Under the pieces are notes generated by a model that did not search any database, was not told the DNA's origin, and was given only the letters and a program-made list of their open reading frames with translations. From Eumeta japonica (Eukaryota > Arthropoda > Insecta > Lepidoptera > Psychidae): DNA of 64,000 nt. Shown one piece after another: positions 12,486 through 25,453 of this stretch. How positions within the stretch are numbered: position 1 is the first letter of the stretch; the number at the start of each line of letters is the position of its first letter. The position numbers were made by a program, and so were the translations under genes. The stretch covers positions 94,119 to 158,118 of the forward strand of contig BGZK01001406.1 of the NCBI GenBank assembly GCA_005406025.1, in the 5' to 3' direction.

Positions 12486-15400
12486 CTGCACAATCGTGAA
12501 CTCACAACAGACATTTTAAAAACAATTTTAAGTCAATCAAAACCTTTCAGGTACCTACACAAGTATGCAGCCTTAATATAAAAAAGTTGTTTATAATTTT
12601 TTTTAGAACAAGTGCATGTTTAAATATTCCTTAAACTACACATCAGTCAGTTAAACAGTATACTCTACTTACAAATATTTTAGTCTCCATGTGTTTTATT
12701 ATGATTAGAGAAGTGCATGTCTGTGGTATTCTTTAGAAGCATTAATTTTAGCTATTAGTAAATGATAGGACATAGTCATCTACAAAAATAATAGTATTTT
12801 TTTCTTAGTATGAAAGTAATCATTTTCTTTTGAGACTTGAATAGTAATAATACTTTCATAATTATTTGGAAAGGTATAATAAGTTTCAAATTTAACATTT
12901 GAAACTTATAGCTTTATACCAAAGTTGACATTAACAAACCTGCAACCATGCCATGAGGCCAACACCGTTCACAACCCTGCGGGCCATCGGACTCAATGGC
13001 TTTCCACGCGATATCAGCCACAAAGTAGTCGCCGCGGCCAATGTCAGAGTACCCAACACTCGATGGTCGAATTGAACCGTCGTGGGGTTTTCGGTGAAAT
13101 TACGTAGTACCGGCTTGAATTCCAAAATGTCATTCGGCAGCCAGAAGTCACCCATCTTAGGAAAAGAGTTGTACACCAGACCCGCGTCTAAGCCCGCTAC
13201 AAACGCTCCTGAAAGTACCAATTATTCATGTTTAATAGAAACATGATAATGTACTATACATTATCCCTATTTGACTGTCAATGGCGTCTCATATTACATA
13301 TAAATCAATTTGATACAAATGATAGAATAAGAATTTTAGAACACATTTATCATCAACAAAACTTGAACGGAATCTCTCAAGTTACTCGACTTAAAAAATT
13401 AAGATTTACATATTTATTACGATATATTTTTTGTAGAATATTTTTGTTTTATTCGTTTGTCCACATGTCTTTTTAAACCTCAATAATATGATTAAATCAA
13501 TTTTAATTTGATATGCTAATAGAACACATTGTGGAATATAAGCAACTGTCTGTCCACCTCTCTGTTTGTTTGTATGTTTTCTTAGAACTCAAGATGATTA
13601 ACAGAGTAATGGGCCAATGTGATTATTATTACAATTGTTATAGTTTAAGGACTGGAGAGTGATATAAGCTACTTTTTATCATGGAAAAAGTATTGATTTC
13701 TGTGATGATAGCATAAGAACCGTTTCCACAATGACAAAAGGAATGAATACAAAATGTGATATGACTAAAAACTTTCGTCTGAATTAAAACACAATATGTC
13801 TTATTTTGGATTAGCAAAAGTTGCTGTGGAGTTTTATATAATTTTTGACTGCAAAAACTAAATGGATTTCATAGGAGGTGCTTAATATATGTAAGTGTTG
13901 CTATTTTAATACATAAACACAATACTTTATAGCCTTATTGTTTAACAAACAATTTACGATATAGACGACACCATTAGTCTAATAAAAAATGCAATTTTGC
14001 AAATAAACACATGTAGAAACTTTTTTTCTCATCTATCCCATTACGTTGAGTTTTGTTGGATAGCTCATTCAAAAAAATTGTGAGTCTAAGAAAATCTTTT
14101 TTTATTTAACAATCCGTTTGTGAAATATTAAGATTAAAATGCTAATTTTCCTTAGACAAATGCCCCTCCATCGCCTATCAGATGGTTATTTTCGGATATG
14201 TGAAAAAATTCATGGCAGTAGTACATACAATGAAGCTAAAAAGAAAGCTATTACATCTAATGTACACTCTTCAAGTTAACGAGTAATAATCAACCAACTT
14301 TAAAATGTGCTCGAAGAAGTAAAAAGCACAATTTCAGACATAATCAATTGAAAGTTACTTAAGATGATGTTGGTCATATAAAGCAGGTGGTAAATATAAG
14401 TTTATGAACTATGTAAAATTAAGAATATATAAAACCATAACATCCTCAACACCCATCCTAGGTGGGCCCATGAATAAACATGAATAGCCGTTAAAGCATG
14501 AATTTAATATTCATAGCCCCAAATAGAAAGCCCCTTTCTATTAGTGTGTATTATGACAAGTCACTAGAACCCTACACTATATGTGGCCCGATACTTAACC
14601 AGTTTTTCATAATTCTAGCACCATGTACATTTTTCGTATCATGTTACATATTGTTTGTGGTATTATTACATGGATTAAATACTATAGAAAAAAAAACTAT
14701 ATACATTTCTCCCTATTTACTACACACATAATAGTAAAAAATAAAATGCAATATTTTGCCAGGGAGGCAAGTGATGAGGTTAATAAAGATTGAGAGGAAG
14801 AGAGAGCACAAGACAAAAGGAGAGATCGGAAGTTGGGATAGAGTTAAGATCGTGATTGGCAATGATATCAGAATCATGTTTAGGATTGAGGTTTTAACAC
14901 AATATTCTATTGTGCTACTTTGCGGAAATTCATTATCAGACGCTTGCCGGCGACATGCATTAACATGCAGCATGCATATTACTGCATGCAATACTTCCAA
15001 CATCCTGGAGGATGTAACTGTCTGTATGTTTCTGAGGATGTGCCTCGTTGGCATGAAACATACATAGAAATAAAAATATAACTATTTAGCAGACTAAGAT
15101 AAATAAAAATAGTAACAATTGCTTATGTGTTCGATATCTGTTAATCCTCTCAAGTCAATATTCTATTTGTTGGATGAGGATTCGTAGTGGCAAAACAGAT
15201 TAGACAGTCAGCTGTGGGTTGCATGCTGCATGTTACTGAATGTCACAGGCAAGCATCTGTGTTAATAATAATGAATTTCGATCAAAATTATTATCTTCAT
15301 AGGCAGAGCTATGGGAAAAAATTAAGAAAATTTTGTCCTAAAAAAAACTTGAAATGAATATATGTGGGTAATTTCTTTGTATTGTTAGGAATTTTTGTTA

Positions 15401-18400
15401 GATGGTATTAATAGTTTTTTTGCTTTTTTAAAAAATTCTTTACAGAAGTATGCCTTAAAATATGTGAAAATTGCAAAAGAACCATAAATTACTGTTTCTT
15501 ATTTTGAAAAGCAATACATAATAAAACAACATTTTGTATAATTTATATAATGATTATCTGGATATTACTATTAATAAATATATTTGATGATTTTGAGATT
15601 TGACATATAAGGAGATTGACATATTATGTCAATCAAACATTGGTTTAGAAGTCACCAGTTCGTGTTTAATTTCAGTATGCACCAGGTAGCAAGTTCGTTC
15701 AGTAAAGAAAAAGCTATGCATAGAGGCTCCTAAAATTATAATATTAAATATAAAGCACGTCCCGATATTGTGAACCTATCTGTTGAGTGAACTATTGAAG
15801 TGGTTTGCATAGAAATAGAGCAGCTTATTGTATTAAGCGTATACAGACCCTCTAAGTCATTATATGATGTATTCGAAAAAGTGATAGATGATATTTTGTA
15901 TAAAATTAGTAAAAGTTGTAAATATATTGCTGTTTGCAGAAATTTTAATATAAATCTATTCGAAAATTCTTGTTTATATACTATAAAAATGAAATAAAAA
16001 CTGCTGATCTTGAAGACCTTTCCATAAAAATAATTGATTCAATAATAGACTGCATTGCTCCATGTCCAGTAGTAGTTTTAATGCTTTCCTTGATTGTGGT
16101 GTGTTTCCGGATCTAATGAAGCAAAGTAATTCCATTATTTGAATTCGGTAGTATATCTGACCTTACAAATTTTAGACTGATATCAATACTACCGACACTC
16201 AGTAAAAATTTTGAAAGGTTTATTTTAAATTGATTATTGCAGTATCTTTATAACAATAATTTGATGAATGTTAAACAATTTTGATTCGCAAAAGGTCGCT
16301 CAATAACCCAAGCCGGTGTTGAGCTTATTCAGCCGATTTTTGATGTCTGGGAGGATTCACAGGACGCGATAGGTGTTTTGTGATTTATTCAAGACATTTG
16401 ACTGCATTCATCACATCACATTGATCAGGAAACTACATCATTATGGCATTAAGGGTTGATCCCTTGGACTATTAAAGTCTTATCTAAGTGATAGAATTCA
16501 AAGGGTTGACATTAATGGTGAGAGGTCGTCAGGATTTGCAGTCAATATGAGCGTACCACAGGGTTCAGTTCTTGGACCATTTCTATTCCTAGTGTACATA
16601 AATGATCTACCACATCTTGTTAAGAATGGTCATGGGACTGTATTGTTTGCTGATGATACCTCCTTACTTTTTAAAAGTGACAGATATCAACCAGCTTTTG
16701 ACGAAGTAAACAGTACTATCTCTGAAATCGTTGAGTAGTTTAGTATTAATAATTTTCTGCTCAATGAAAGGAAAACCAAACTTGTAAATTTTTCCCTACT
16801 TAATTCTAAATTGATCAACACAAATGTAATGATCAAGAACGAGGTAATGGATACTGTGAACACAACCTTATTTCTTGGTCTCACTTTAGATTCTAAGTTA
16901 TGTTGAAATTGTCCGAAAAGGCTTGGTTCTGTAGCATATTAAAAGAATTCGGCGACTTACAGATGAAAGCGCAGCGAGACTAGTTTATTTCAGTTTTTTT
17001 CATAGTCTTATGACCTATGGAATTTTGTTATGGGGTCATGCAGCTCCTGTTAACACAATTTTTGTACTGCAGAAGCGAGTTATTTGAACTTTTTATGATT
17101 TGAGACCAATGAGATCTCTCAGAGAAGTTTTAGCAAATTAATATCCTAACTTTAGCATCACAATACATATATGAAAACCTGGTATATTCAAGAGACATAA
17201 AGAATCATTCCAAAAAAGGAGCGACATCCATAACATTAACATTAGAAATAAGAACGATCTTGCTGCTCATAAGACCCTGTCCAAGTAAAGTTAATAAATC
17301 ATTGAAGGGGCTGTGTGTGCACTTTTATAATGAAATGTTTTGACAAAAGAAAGTTATAAGGTAAGGACTATTAAACCGTGTCGGAATATCTTAATGAATA
17401 AAACCCTGGGGATTGAACTGCTCGGCTATCAGGTTACTTCATATTATTTTTAAATGTCGACTAAATTATTAATTACTCAATCCTTTGTATTGATGAGTAA
17501 AAGAGCAAATCTTGAGTTTCTTGTCTCAAGGTGAATCAGCATTTGGAATGGGTGGTAATGTCGAAAAGAATTTATTAATGACATATTTCAAGGGTAATTT
17601 CATTACTTACAAAATAAAATATTCTTTAATTTTATTTGATTTTGACAAGTCCCTCTGCAAGGGCACATTCTTCCACAATTTCACATCAGGGTGAGGAACT
17701 TGACATTATGCATTCCACTTCCATAATAGTAGATGTGGGTTGATAGCTCTTCATAAACTTATGTGATCATGGCAGAATCCTTAAACAGTTGCACTGAGCA
17801 CTTGGCCATGACCACTCTCAAATTACTATTAATCCATTTAATAATAGTCAAGGTAAATGAGTCATCAAAATACAATAAGTAATTGTTATAAATATGTGCA
17901 GTGATTGCTGATAATTATAATGGTGTTAATTAAAATGTGATAGTATTTTTGGTGTAGATTTTGTTGGTGATCTTTATTAAATGAAATAACGTTTACCTGA
18001 CACAGCCGTGAAGAACGCCATCGCTTTGACGGTGTGAGCAAAGGCCGTGACGGTCTTGAGTTCGGCGGGTCTAGTGAGTGTGGCAAATTTGGGGAAGGGA
18101 CGCAGCACCCGGAGGGCGCCAGCCAGCAGCCCTGCGTACAGCGTGAACGCTAACGCTAAATGTGCCGCCAGCCGGTACTGCGATACGCGCGGTACATCCG
18201 ACGGGCCCTGGAACCGGTCTTCCAACCCTGATTTGACCATGTACCATCCCATCAAACCCTAAAATAGAACATATAATAAAATTTGTTACCACATTTGTAG
18301 TAGAATCAAAAAACAAAAAAAAAAATTGCTGTTTTAATATAACCCAAATTGTTGTCTCCTTCCTTTTTAATTTGGGATGTAAAATACCAATGTCACAGAA

Positions 18401-21261
18401 TATGGACGTGATCTAGCAGCTTCCGCTCTCGGGTTCTATTTAGTAGATGAAAGTATCCCACGGCCTACTTCCCTCTCTATTAGAAATCCTATTTTTTTCC
18501 AAGAGGCTAACAATGCACTGGTAACTCTTCTGGGGTTGCATGCATTAATGGACAGCGATAATCGTCTACTCTTTGGTGGCTCACATACTCAATTGGCCTA
18601 TGAACATGCTATGTAAAAAAACATTTTTGTTAAGGATTTTACAAAGACACACTCATTTAATCATTTTTATTTAGTGATCAAACATCATTCCATCAAATTC
18701 CATTAATCACACCAAAGTAATTTTTGAAATTTTTCCAATAACTTGACATCTAACTGAGCTTTTACCATTTGACTCTTTTTGGATGCTATTTCAACTGTTG
18801 ATCATTATTTCTAATGAAAGGTATACTTTTTAGTTACATAAACTTACTTTTTAAGTGCCACATTGTCAACAGCTCTCTGTTTCTGTGTATAATGTATGAG
18901 AGTATTAAATCTTCTTTGAAATACCTGGCTTTTAAATATAACAATCTACAATCTAGGCTGTGTCAATGTTAAGAGCTTCTTCCACCATCTCTTTTAAACT
19001 GACATTTAACAAAATTCACTTTGGGTTTTAGCCCGAACAATTGTTTAAGAGGAGGTCCTGGAATACAAATTTTATTCATTGAAAACTGATTTTGTTAAAT
19101 ATTTTCGTAAAAAGGAGATGGTACAAGAGGCTTTTAGTCTTGTTATATGACTGTCCAAAAGACAGATATCAGGGGAACATTTCATGACCAATATTTTACT
19201 GAGTAAAATATTGGTCATGAAATTTACACATATTTTTAACAATTATTATAATTGTAAATTACTCATAAGGTGAATATGTGTTTCATGAGATCTATATGCT
19301 ACGTTAAATAGGTTTAGTAAATGAATTGTCAATTGTACTTATTCATTAAATTCACCTGCGCACCAAGAAGGAGGCAGTAAATGCCAACCCTTATCTTCAT
19401 GGGGCGATCGAGGTAGCCACGCGCCCAGAAGAATGCGGCAGGTAACAGCATCACTGCTCCAATGGCGCGGCCCCAAGATCGGTGCGCGAATTCCGTCCAC
19501 CAGATCCACTTGAACTCTGACAAGGTCATTTCACGGTTCTTACTGGAATGTACCACAAAATTATTATTGATATGAATAAAGCATTTTCTAAGACAATATT
19601 GTTTTTTGTTTTCATAGTGTTGTAAATATATTTATCGTAATATCCAACAGAATAAGCTTTTTATCATGGGTTGATTAAATTTCATTTAAATTTCTGGTGT
19701 CTAACTAGCAAAAAAGGTCATTTATACATAGTATACCTTTAAAATGATTAAATTCTCTAATATAAAAAGAAATATCAATTTGAAACATTTCGGTAACAAT
19801 TATCTGAAATATATTAAATAGAATTGAAGAAAGCAATACATTGTGGACTTTCCTAAAAATGCACAATTGTTTAGAACATTGCTAGAAATATATGGAAATT
19901 AATATACAATCCAAATATTGGCATAAATAATACCTTAACTCATTTGTTAACAATCTCCTGAAACTATAAGAACCTGAAATTTGGAACACAAAAGCTATTT
20001 GTGATTAGACAACCATTAGAATGGGGCTTTGCAAAATATCCTTGGTAACTTCAAAAACATATAGACAAAAGTAAACAAAGAGAGTAAGTATGTAAATAAA
20101 GTTCTGGGATATACTGATACTGCTGTCTGAGACATAATAATGTTAAATAAGCTATTATATGGTATCAAAATTATGCATAGGAATGTATAAGAATATTTAG
20201 CTCTAAAACAAGATTCTATGTTGAGATAGGTGATGCAATATCAAAGGATCCATAAAACACTTTACAATATAAAGTGCAGATATTTAATGAATGAAGACCT
20301 GATGAGCATGAGATTATCCAACAGAAAGATGGCTGCATAGTGCTGATCAATTGGCAGTTACTGTTGAAACATTTAAACACATAAAAGCAGTTAGTTATCA
20401 CAGGCCATGGATCCTTCCAACCCCATAGGAATTACCAGTGCATTGCTAGCCTCTTGGGTAAGAATAGGATATTTTATGGAACAAGAAAGGGGTTATAGAT
20501 GCAGCAGTCGGGTAATGGAGGGATAGTGGTGCTCTGGGGTCAAGACGGCCCATTTTCATGCTATAGCCAAGTCGGTCTCAACATGGCTCTACCTCTAAAC
20601 TGCAAACCATGGTCGGGAATTGAATAGACTAGTTTATGGTATCTATCCCTGTATTTTCAAAGATATATTATGCAGTTGATCCCCATTGGAATCATATCAG
20701 TAAAATTAGTAGAAAATATCTATTACAGTACAATGCACGAAACTCTGTCATTTAGAAATGCCTGCGAATGATGCAGTGAAATTTAATGGTCCCTGACCCT
20801 TCCTTCTTCTCCCCTGCACGCCAATTTTAGGGCAATGCGACGCTTATCTTTACAGCAGCAGAATTTCATGCGTTGTACTGTACTAGAAGATTTAAGTAAT
20901 TTGTGAGACTACTTTTTCACGCGCATTCTGGATATGTAGAAATCATCTCTGGCCAAAGTAGTGGTTAGCAGTTCAATAAAAGACTCCAGAGACAGAGAAG
21001 ATTCTATATTCAATATATATGTATGTCCACTGATATTTTGGAAATGACTTGGCAGATTGGGGCTGTTTGAACTGTACCCTATTAATGTACATACCAATAT
21101 GGTCCCACACATTATCTAAATATCAAAAAAAAGAAACAAAGTGTTTGTTTTTGGCTTATGATGTTTGCTTTTCTGTATTTTACATCGACAAGTAAAGCTT
21201 TTAACTTTACGTTGATATTATCTTAGCATGTGAATTAGACATGAAACACCATTGTTCAAAA

Positions 21262-21307
<46 letters not shown>

Positions 21308-22757
21308 TTTTGAACCAGGAACACAAATATATATATATGTATATATATATGTTTATAAGAGTATCATCAAAATATACTTTTCATATTATTTCTTGCAAAC
21401 GTTACAGTTAATTTAGAGTTATTTATATTGTTACATTTATATAGATTTGGATATAGTTATTTTGTTACAGCCACTTTTTAATCAAGATAAAGAAAAAATA
21501 ACGTTAGAGGTGTTTACAATCAAAATTTTGCTATCAAATTTGCATTCAATAATTTTAAACAAAGTACTATTACTATTTAAATTCTGGATACTGCTGATAC
21601 TTGACAAATTCAGCCTGCCATTCATCTTCAGTGGTTGGCATCTTCTCCCCGAGCAGGCGCCATGTCACCATAGACAAACCTGACTCTGTTAATCGAGTCA
21701 CACCTCCTGATATCAGAAATAATTATATAGATAATATCCCAAAACAAAATTATTGTTTAGTTGTGAAAAAAAATAAGGTACCTTGAGGTACAGAATCTTA
21801 AAAACAACAAAAACACTTTTCATTTTGAAAAGCATATATTTCTTAAATACATAGGTTTTCTGACTTACAATAGTATTAAAAAATAATCAATTGCCTCACT
21901 TATATTAATTTATAATAAGTACAATTAAAGCATTTTTTGTAATTATTTGCTTCCATTAGTTTTTCTAACAACTATATCTACAATATAGTAAACGCTGTAG
22001 AGGAGCACCAGGTATCCTGCAACCATACCTAGTACCACAGCTGTGAACACCATACCACTGCAGCCCAGCAGCCAATATCCTACTATTTTAGTTGATTTGG
22101 GTTTAGGAGAATTCGAGCACAAGCGCACATTAAACCTGTTGGATTTTACTATATTAAATATCTGAAACAAAAAAGATGATCCTTTTTAGTTTTATGGACA
22201 TCAGACAGTTTATACATGATTCATAAAATTAAGTTTGGTTTCTCATTTGTGTAAAGACAATTTATATTGATTAACAAAGCCTCCTTCCCATAATGGAAGG
22301 AGGCTTCGTTTGTTTCGAAGTATATAAATACCTCGAAAAACAAAATCCTTGCTTTTTAGTAGAACCCAATAAAATCAAATTTATAATGTATAATTGAAAG
22401 GAAGTCCATACCAATTGTTGATATAATGCTCTATATTTCCTAATGGGTTTCATATAACGTGGAATAATATATATTTGCATTAGAATGGTAGGTAGTTTGA
22501 ACAATTGTATTTGAAAAAAGTGTGATAATTTTGTTGCATTATAATCGTAAAAATAAAAGTGATTACGTTAACTGATATTAATTTACCTTAAATGTATCCG
22601 TTTTTTTTATTGCCGACAATGTAGTGTATTTTTGAAAACCGAATCTCGTTGAACGCATAGTGATCGACTTGGACCCATTAATCCAGTTATGGACAATAGC
22701 ACTATGTGCTGGCCGCAGCATGTTTGTGTACACACAGAGACGACTTATGCTCAGCAT
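12345..22757 (-). CDS. COX15: COX15, mitochondrial heme A synthase, seven exons
   Basis: Heme A synthase of the inner mitochondrial membrane oxidises heme O to heme A for cytochrome c oxidase. Coding exons in order: 22587-22757, 22029-22161, 21574-21706, 19356-19542, 17997-18258, 12940-13208 and 12345-12485. Every intron is GT-AG, and phases join to 1293 nt, 431 codons before the stop. The N-terminus (~60 residues) is basic and Ser/Thr-rich, as expected for a mitochondrial presequence. Family signatures are [65 protein letters not shown] and [12 protein letters not shown]. The four conserved heme histidines are H166, H241, H344 and H405. Length is close to the ~410 aa of animal COX15. Several hydrophobic segments fit the multi-pass fold. 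Nothing appears broken. Introns 3-5 contain transposon debris. Confidence 0.96.
12940..13208 (-). CDS. COX15: COX15 exon 6
   Basis: Codes [20 protein letters not shown] through [14 protein letters not shown] (H344) to [11 protein letters not shown]. The acceptor is TTTCAG and the donor TTGCAG|GTTTGT. Confidence 0.97.
15778..17320 (+). pseudogene. Decayed CR1/jockey-like LINE in COX15 intron 5
   Basis: Remnants of one non-LTR retrotransposon ORF2, antisense to COX15. An endonuclease stretch ([13 protein letters not shown], then NFNINL in place of GDFN) lies at ~15800-15980. RT fingers ([20 protein letters not shown]) lie at ~16160-16220. The palm is in an open frame at 16547-16738 with [20 protein letters not shown] and an intact FADD at 16646-16657. 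RT C-terminal fragments ([12 protein letters not shown]) run on to about 17150. Stops and frameshifts occur throughout, and part is missing near 16000-16080. The C-terminal pattern is like that of the fragment at 38030-38993, so they may be one family. Confidence 0.82.
17997..18258 (-). CDS. COX15: COX15 exon 5
   Basis: Codes [16 protein letters not shown], then the [10 protein letters not shown] helix with H241, up to FFTAVSG. The acceptor is TTTTAG and the donor TCAG|GTAAAC, leaving one base of a Gly codon. Confidence 0.96.
18500..18575 (+). repeat. Dispersed repeat copy 1 (GGCTAACAATGCACTGGTAA type)
   Basis: The block begins AGAGGCTAACAATGCACTGG and includes a CTTCTGGGGTTGCATG-like core. 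It recurs inverted at 20404-20462 and more diverged near 35262-35330. Similar blocks are common in lepidopteran genomes as repeat 3' pieces; the exact family is not established here. Confidence 0.45.
19179..19223. repeat. Perfect palindrome, 22-bp arms with 1-nt centre
   Basis: Arms 19179-19200 and 19202-19223 are exact reverse complements around a single G. It lies in COX15 intron 4, about 130 bp from exon 4. Confidence 0.9.
19356..19542 (-). CDS. COX15: COX15 exon 4
   Basis: Codes [18 protein letters not shown], then [20 protein letters not shown], up to LLLGAQ. It contains heme ligand H166. It ends in phase 0 at CGCAG|GTGAAT. Confidence 0.96.
20404..20462 (-). repeat. Dispersed repeat copy 2
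   Basis: The reverse complement contains AAGAGGCTAGCAATGCACTG followed by a GTAATTCCTATGGGGTTGGA-like core, matching the block at 18500-18575. It lies in COX15 intron 3. Confidence 0.45.
20726..20880. mobile_element. Tc1/mariner-type MITE, copy A (155 bp)
   Basis: Ends CAGTACAATGCACGAAACTC and its imperfect inverse (AATTTCATGCGTTGTACTG) are flanked by TA dinucleotides at 20724-20725 and 20881-20882. The same inverted ends occur at 45755-45920, so this is a dispersed family. It is in COX15 intron 3. Confidence 0.75.
21254..21315. repeat. AT microsatellite inside a 62-bp palindrome
   Basis: GTTCAAAAATCAT at the left is exactly reversed as ATGATTTTTGAAC at the right, with only alternating AT between. 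A second short AT-rich run with TATATG units lies at ~21331-21352. Confidence 0.85.
21574..21706 (-). CDS. COX15: COX15 exon 3
   Basis: Codes [20 protein letters not shown] through the [17 protein letters not shown] block, a highly conserved loop. The acceptor is ATCAG and the donor AAATA|GTAATA, leaving two bases of a Tyr codon. Confidence 0.95.
22029..22161 (-). CDS. COX15: COX15 exon 2
   Basis: Codes from [10 protein letters not shown] to [17 protein letters not shown], including the first membrane segment. The acceptor is TTTCAG and the donor CTAG|GTATGG, leaving one base of a Gly codon. Confidence 0.95.
22273..22310. repeat. Short hairpin, 12-bp perfect core
   Basis: AAGCCTCCTTCC and GGAAGGAGGCTT are separated by 6 nt; the stem extends to 16 bp with one mismatch. 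It is in COX15 intron 1. It looks like a terminator hairpin but has no such role in an animal genome. Confidence 0.6.
22587..22757 (-). CDS. COX15: COX15 exon 1 (start codon, mitochondrial presequence)
   Basis: Codes residues 1-57, starting [12 protein letters not shown]. It ends in codon phase 0 at donor AAG|GTAAAT. A second in-frame ATG at codon 13 is possible, but the first gives a better presequence. Confidence 0.9.
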
Positions 22758-24034
22758 TTTTCTGAAATCGTCAAATCAGATGCCGTTAAATTAGAATTAA
22801 AATATCTATGTAACTATGCCTCATAATTTTGTTTCATTCGACTTGATTTTCAAGAATAAAGATTTACCTCTCGTTACGTATAAAATAAAAACATTAAGCA
22901 GTTATGGATTTTTTTGTTATTATATCCATTAAATAGGCATTAATAGGAAAAATGAAATATCACACATAAAAATCGAATAAACAATTTCCACAGAACAGTA
23001 AATCATATTGATTGAAAGTTATTGAATTTACAGTGTTGTCAATTTTCATTTCATCATGTTTCAATCACCACTTTGGCCCACCCTCATAATCTTTTTATTT
23101 CAATTATGGGGGCTTGGAACTTAAGCTCTTCACACTGGCTAGTGCTGGGTCAGCATGCGTTAACGCTCATTGTCACCAATTTGGTAACTTCCAGGGTTGA
23201 CAAGTTAACATGTTCTTTAAAGCATGTTACAAGTAGTTCGATTTGTCTAAACTCTAAAACTATTATTTTTTTGTATATTTGAATTAACAAACAAAGATAC
23301 ACAAAAAAAAGTGTGTCAGCTCCGACTCACGAATGGAGTTTACTGCTTTAAGATGATATCGTACATATAAATTAGTATAATGGTAAATCAAATTAAACTA
23401 GAAAGCATCTATTATATTATTCAAAGCATAATACACAATTCATTTATTTATGTTAATAGTAAAACAATTAATTCGTCATTTAAGAAAATATTGAAAAAAA
23501 AATCTCCACCAAGTATAAGTGGAAGTTCATGGTAACGTTTCTTCAATAGTTTTGAACCCCCTTCTGTATACACTAACAATGATTCGTGGAGAAAATCTAT
23601 TATATTTGTCACATTCTGATTGATTGAAATGTAAACAGTAACCATGACGATTTATTTATTTCAGTAACCATGACGATAGCGTAACGTCATTTAACTAACA
23701 CTTAATTTTACTCCCGTAAAATTCCATACCCCGGGCCTAAATATGAAATCGATTCTTAATAGTAAACTCCAAAACTGTCAATAAAAAAAAATACATACAA
23801 ACATCTGTATGCATATTATTAACATAGTGAACCACAAGTATTTATTAAATACATCTAAAAAAAAAATATATACAAATAATTTAATTATGCAGAGACTTCC
23901 AATCATCACTTATCGAAAGTACAGTTTCGAGTCTTAACAACACCTTTTTTATAAAAGACCCAATCGTCGAAGCAATGATATCGATAACGTTGAAATTATT
24001 GTTATGTGTCGACGTGTTGGTGTAAGTTTGCCAG
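22758..24034. other. Region upstream of COX15
   Basis: Presumably contains the COX15 promoter, but no TATA or other element can be fixed. A 16-nt direct repeat (CAGTAACCATGACGAT) occurs twice between about 23636 and 23680. No protein is recognised; open frames at 23022-23282 and 23448-23645 match nothing I know. Confidence 0.4.
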
Positions 24035-24811
24035 CTACAATAGCGTTGATGCGTAGTCGTACTGTAACTGACGTACGGCTACTGATGTTAGTGACACGCA
24101 ATCGGTAGGGTCGAAGTTGCTTTTGTAGAGTTCAGTAAGGAACACGATAATACAGTATTCCATGCAAAGCCAAACAATTATATTTGTTGTGACAAATCGT
24201 ACAAAATCATAAATCCTGTAAATTACATTTCTGTAATAAACACCTGTATGAAACTCTATCAAAATAACATTTGTGGTTCATTACTTTTGGAAATCTTTTT
24301 GAAGCATTTTTATGATGTCTTTATATTTATCATAATATTGGAACAACATACTCAAGTTGAGATCAAATGAGGACTTTAAGGAACTGTAAATGAGTTCATG
24401 TTCTAGTGAAATTAACGTAAGATCTTATAACAAAACCGTACATACTGAATGCTTTATTTACAATATGTTCAATATCGAGATCGAAGTGTAGTTTTGATTG
24501 AAAACAACTCCTAAATCTCCATAGGTGTCACTTTATCTAGGTCGATGTTATACAAGTCGTATAAGTATTTATGAATATGTGTTCTTTTTGAAAATGTTGT
24601 AGGTTTTTGATTTGTTTATAGCTAGTTATAATTTGCTACGCGTACAGTATTAGAAAATCTGTTTAAGGCTTGCTGAAAGAGAATACAATCGTCACGGTTG
24701 TTAATAGTGTGATAAATTTCATCATCGTTTGCTTGCATAATGATATTAGAGTTATTGAAGCAAGTGTTAATATCGTTTATATAAAGTATGAATAGTAGTG
24801 GTCCTAAAATA
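24035..24811 (-). pseudogene. LINE reverse transcriptase, 3' half (minus strand), cut at 24811
   Basis: Read on the minus strand from 24811, the sequence begins LGPLLFILYINDI followed by a decayed active-site block (QANDDEIYH in place of the usual YADD...), then fragments of the RT C-terminus. A frame at 24035-24262 contains MEYCIIVF, which resembles the LEYCSVVW thumb motif of jockey/CR1-type elements. Stops and shifts are frequent. The break at 24811 is exactly where the inverted-repeat DNA element starts. The missing upstream half of the same RT lies at 31106-31760 on the same strand. Confidence 0.75.
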
Positions 24812-25453
24812 AGGAGCTGAATTTCAAAAGGGTATCTTTTAATAGATTTTTATTTTTTTTTAAGAATCTGGTAGAAAATCTTACACTCTATTGATATTTT
24901 TCATCAAATTTTATGAATGAATTATATTAATTTTCTAAAATAAAAATTTAAAAATTTGAACTCTTCCGCGCGCTTCATAAGCGCCACTTACGGCTTTCTT
25001 CAATACTGTAAGTTTTCATGCAGTCTCGCCTTTCCTGTCTACAAACTGCTTAACCTATTTTCAAATACTTCAATTTGAGTTTATTATCTTGATGTTTACT
25101 TCTTGGAATATTTTGCTTTTATGAATATGACTTAATTTATTTATATTGTGATAATATCATTGAATCTGAGAAAAGTTGACTCAAAACAAAAAATGAATAA
25201 GATAAGGTAAATGTGTCGTCAATTAATAATAGTGTATGAAAAAACCACGGGCTAGATCGCAATCAACATCGACTAAGCATACTAAGTATTTATCTTTATT
25301 AAATGATATTTTTTAATGTAATTTATTTTGACAAATATCGATAATTAATTTTTTGTTTTACTAATAGATACACTGGCAAGAACCCGACAGGACATGATTT
25401 TGAATTGCCATGTCATCATCCTATGAAAAGTAAATTTAAATGTTTATAAACAG

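Noticed and set aside
12331..12519. 62-codon plus-strand frame
   Set aside because: Antisense shadow of COX15 exon 7.
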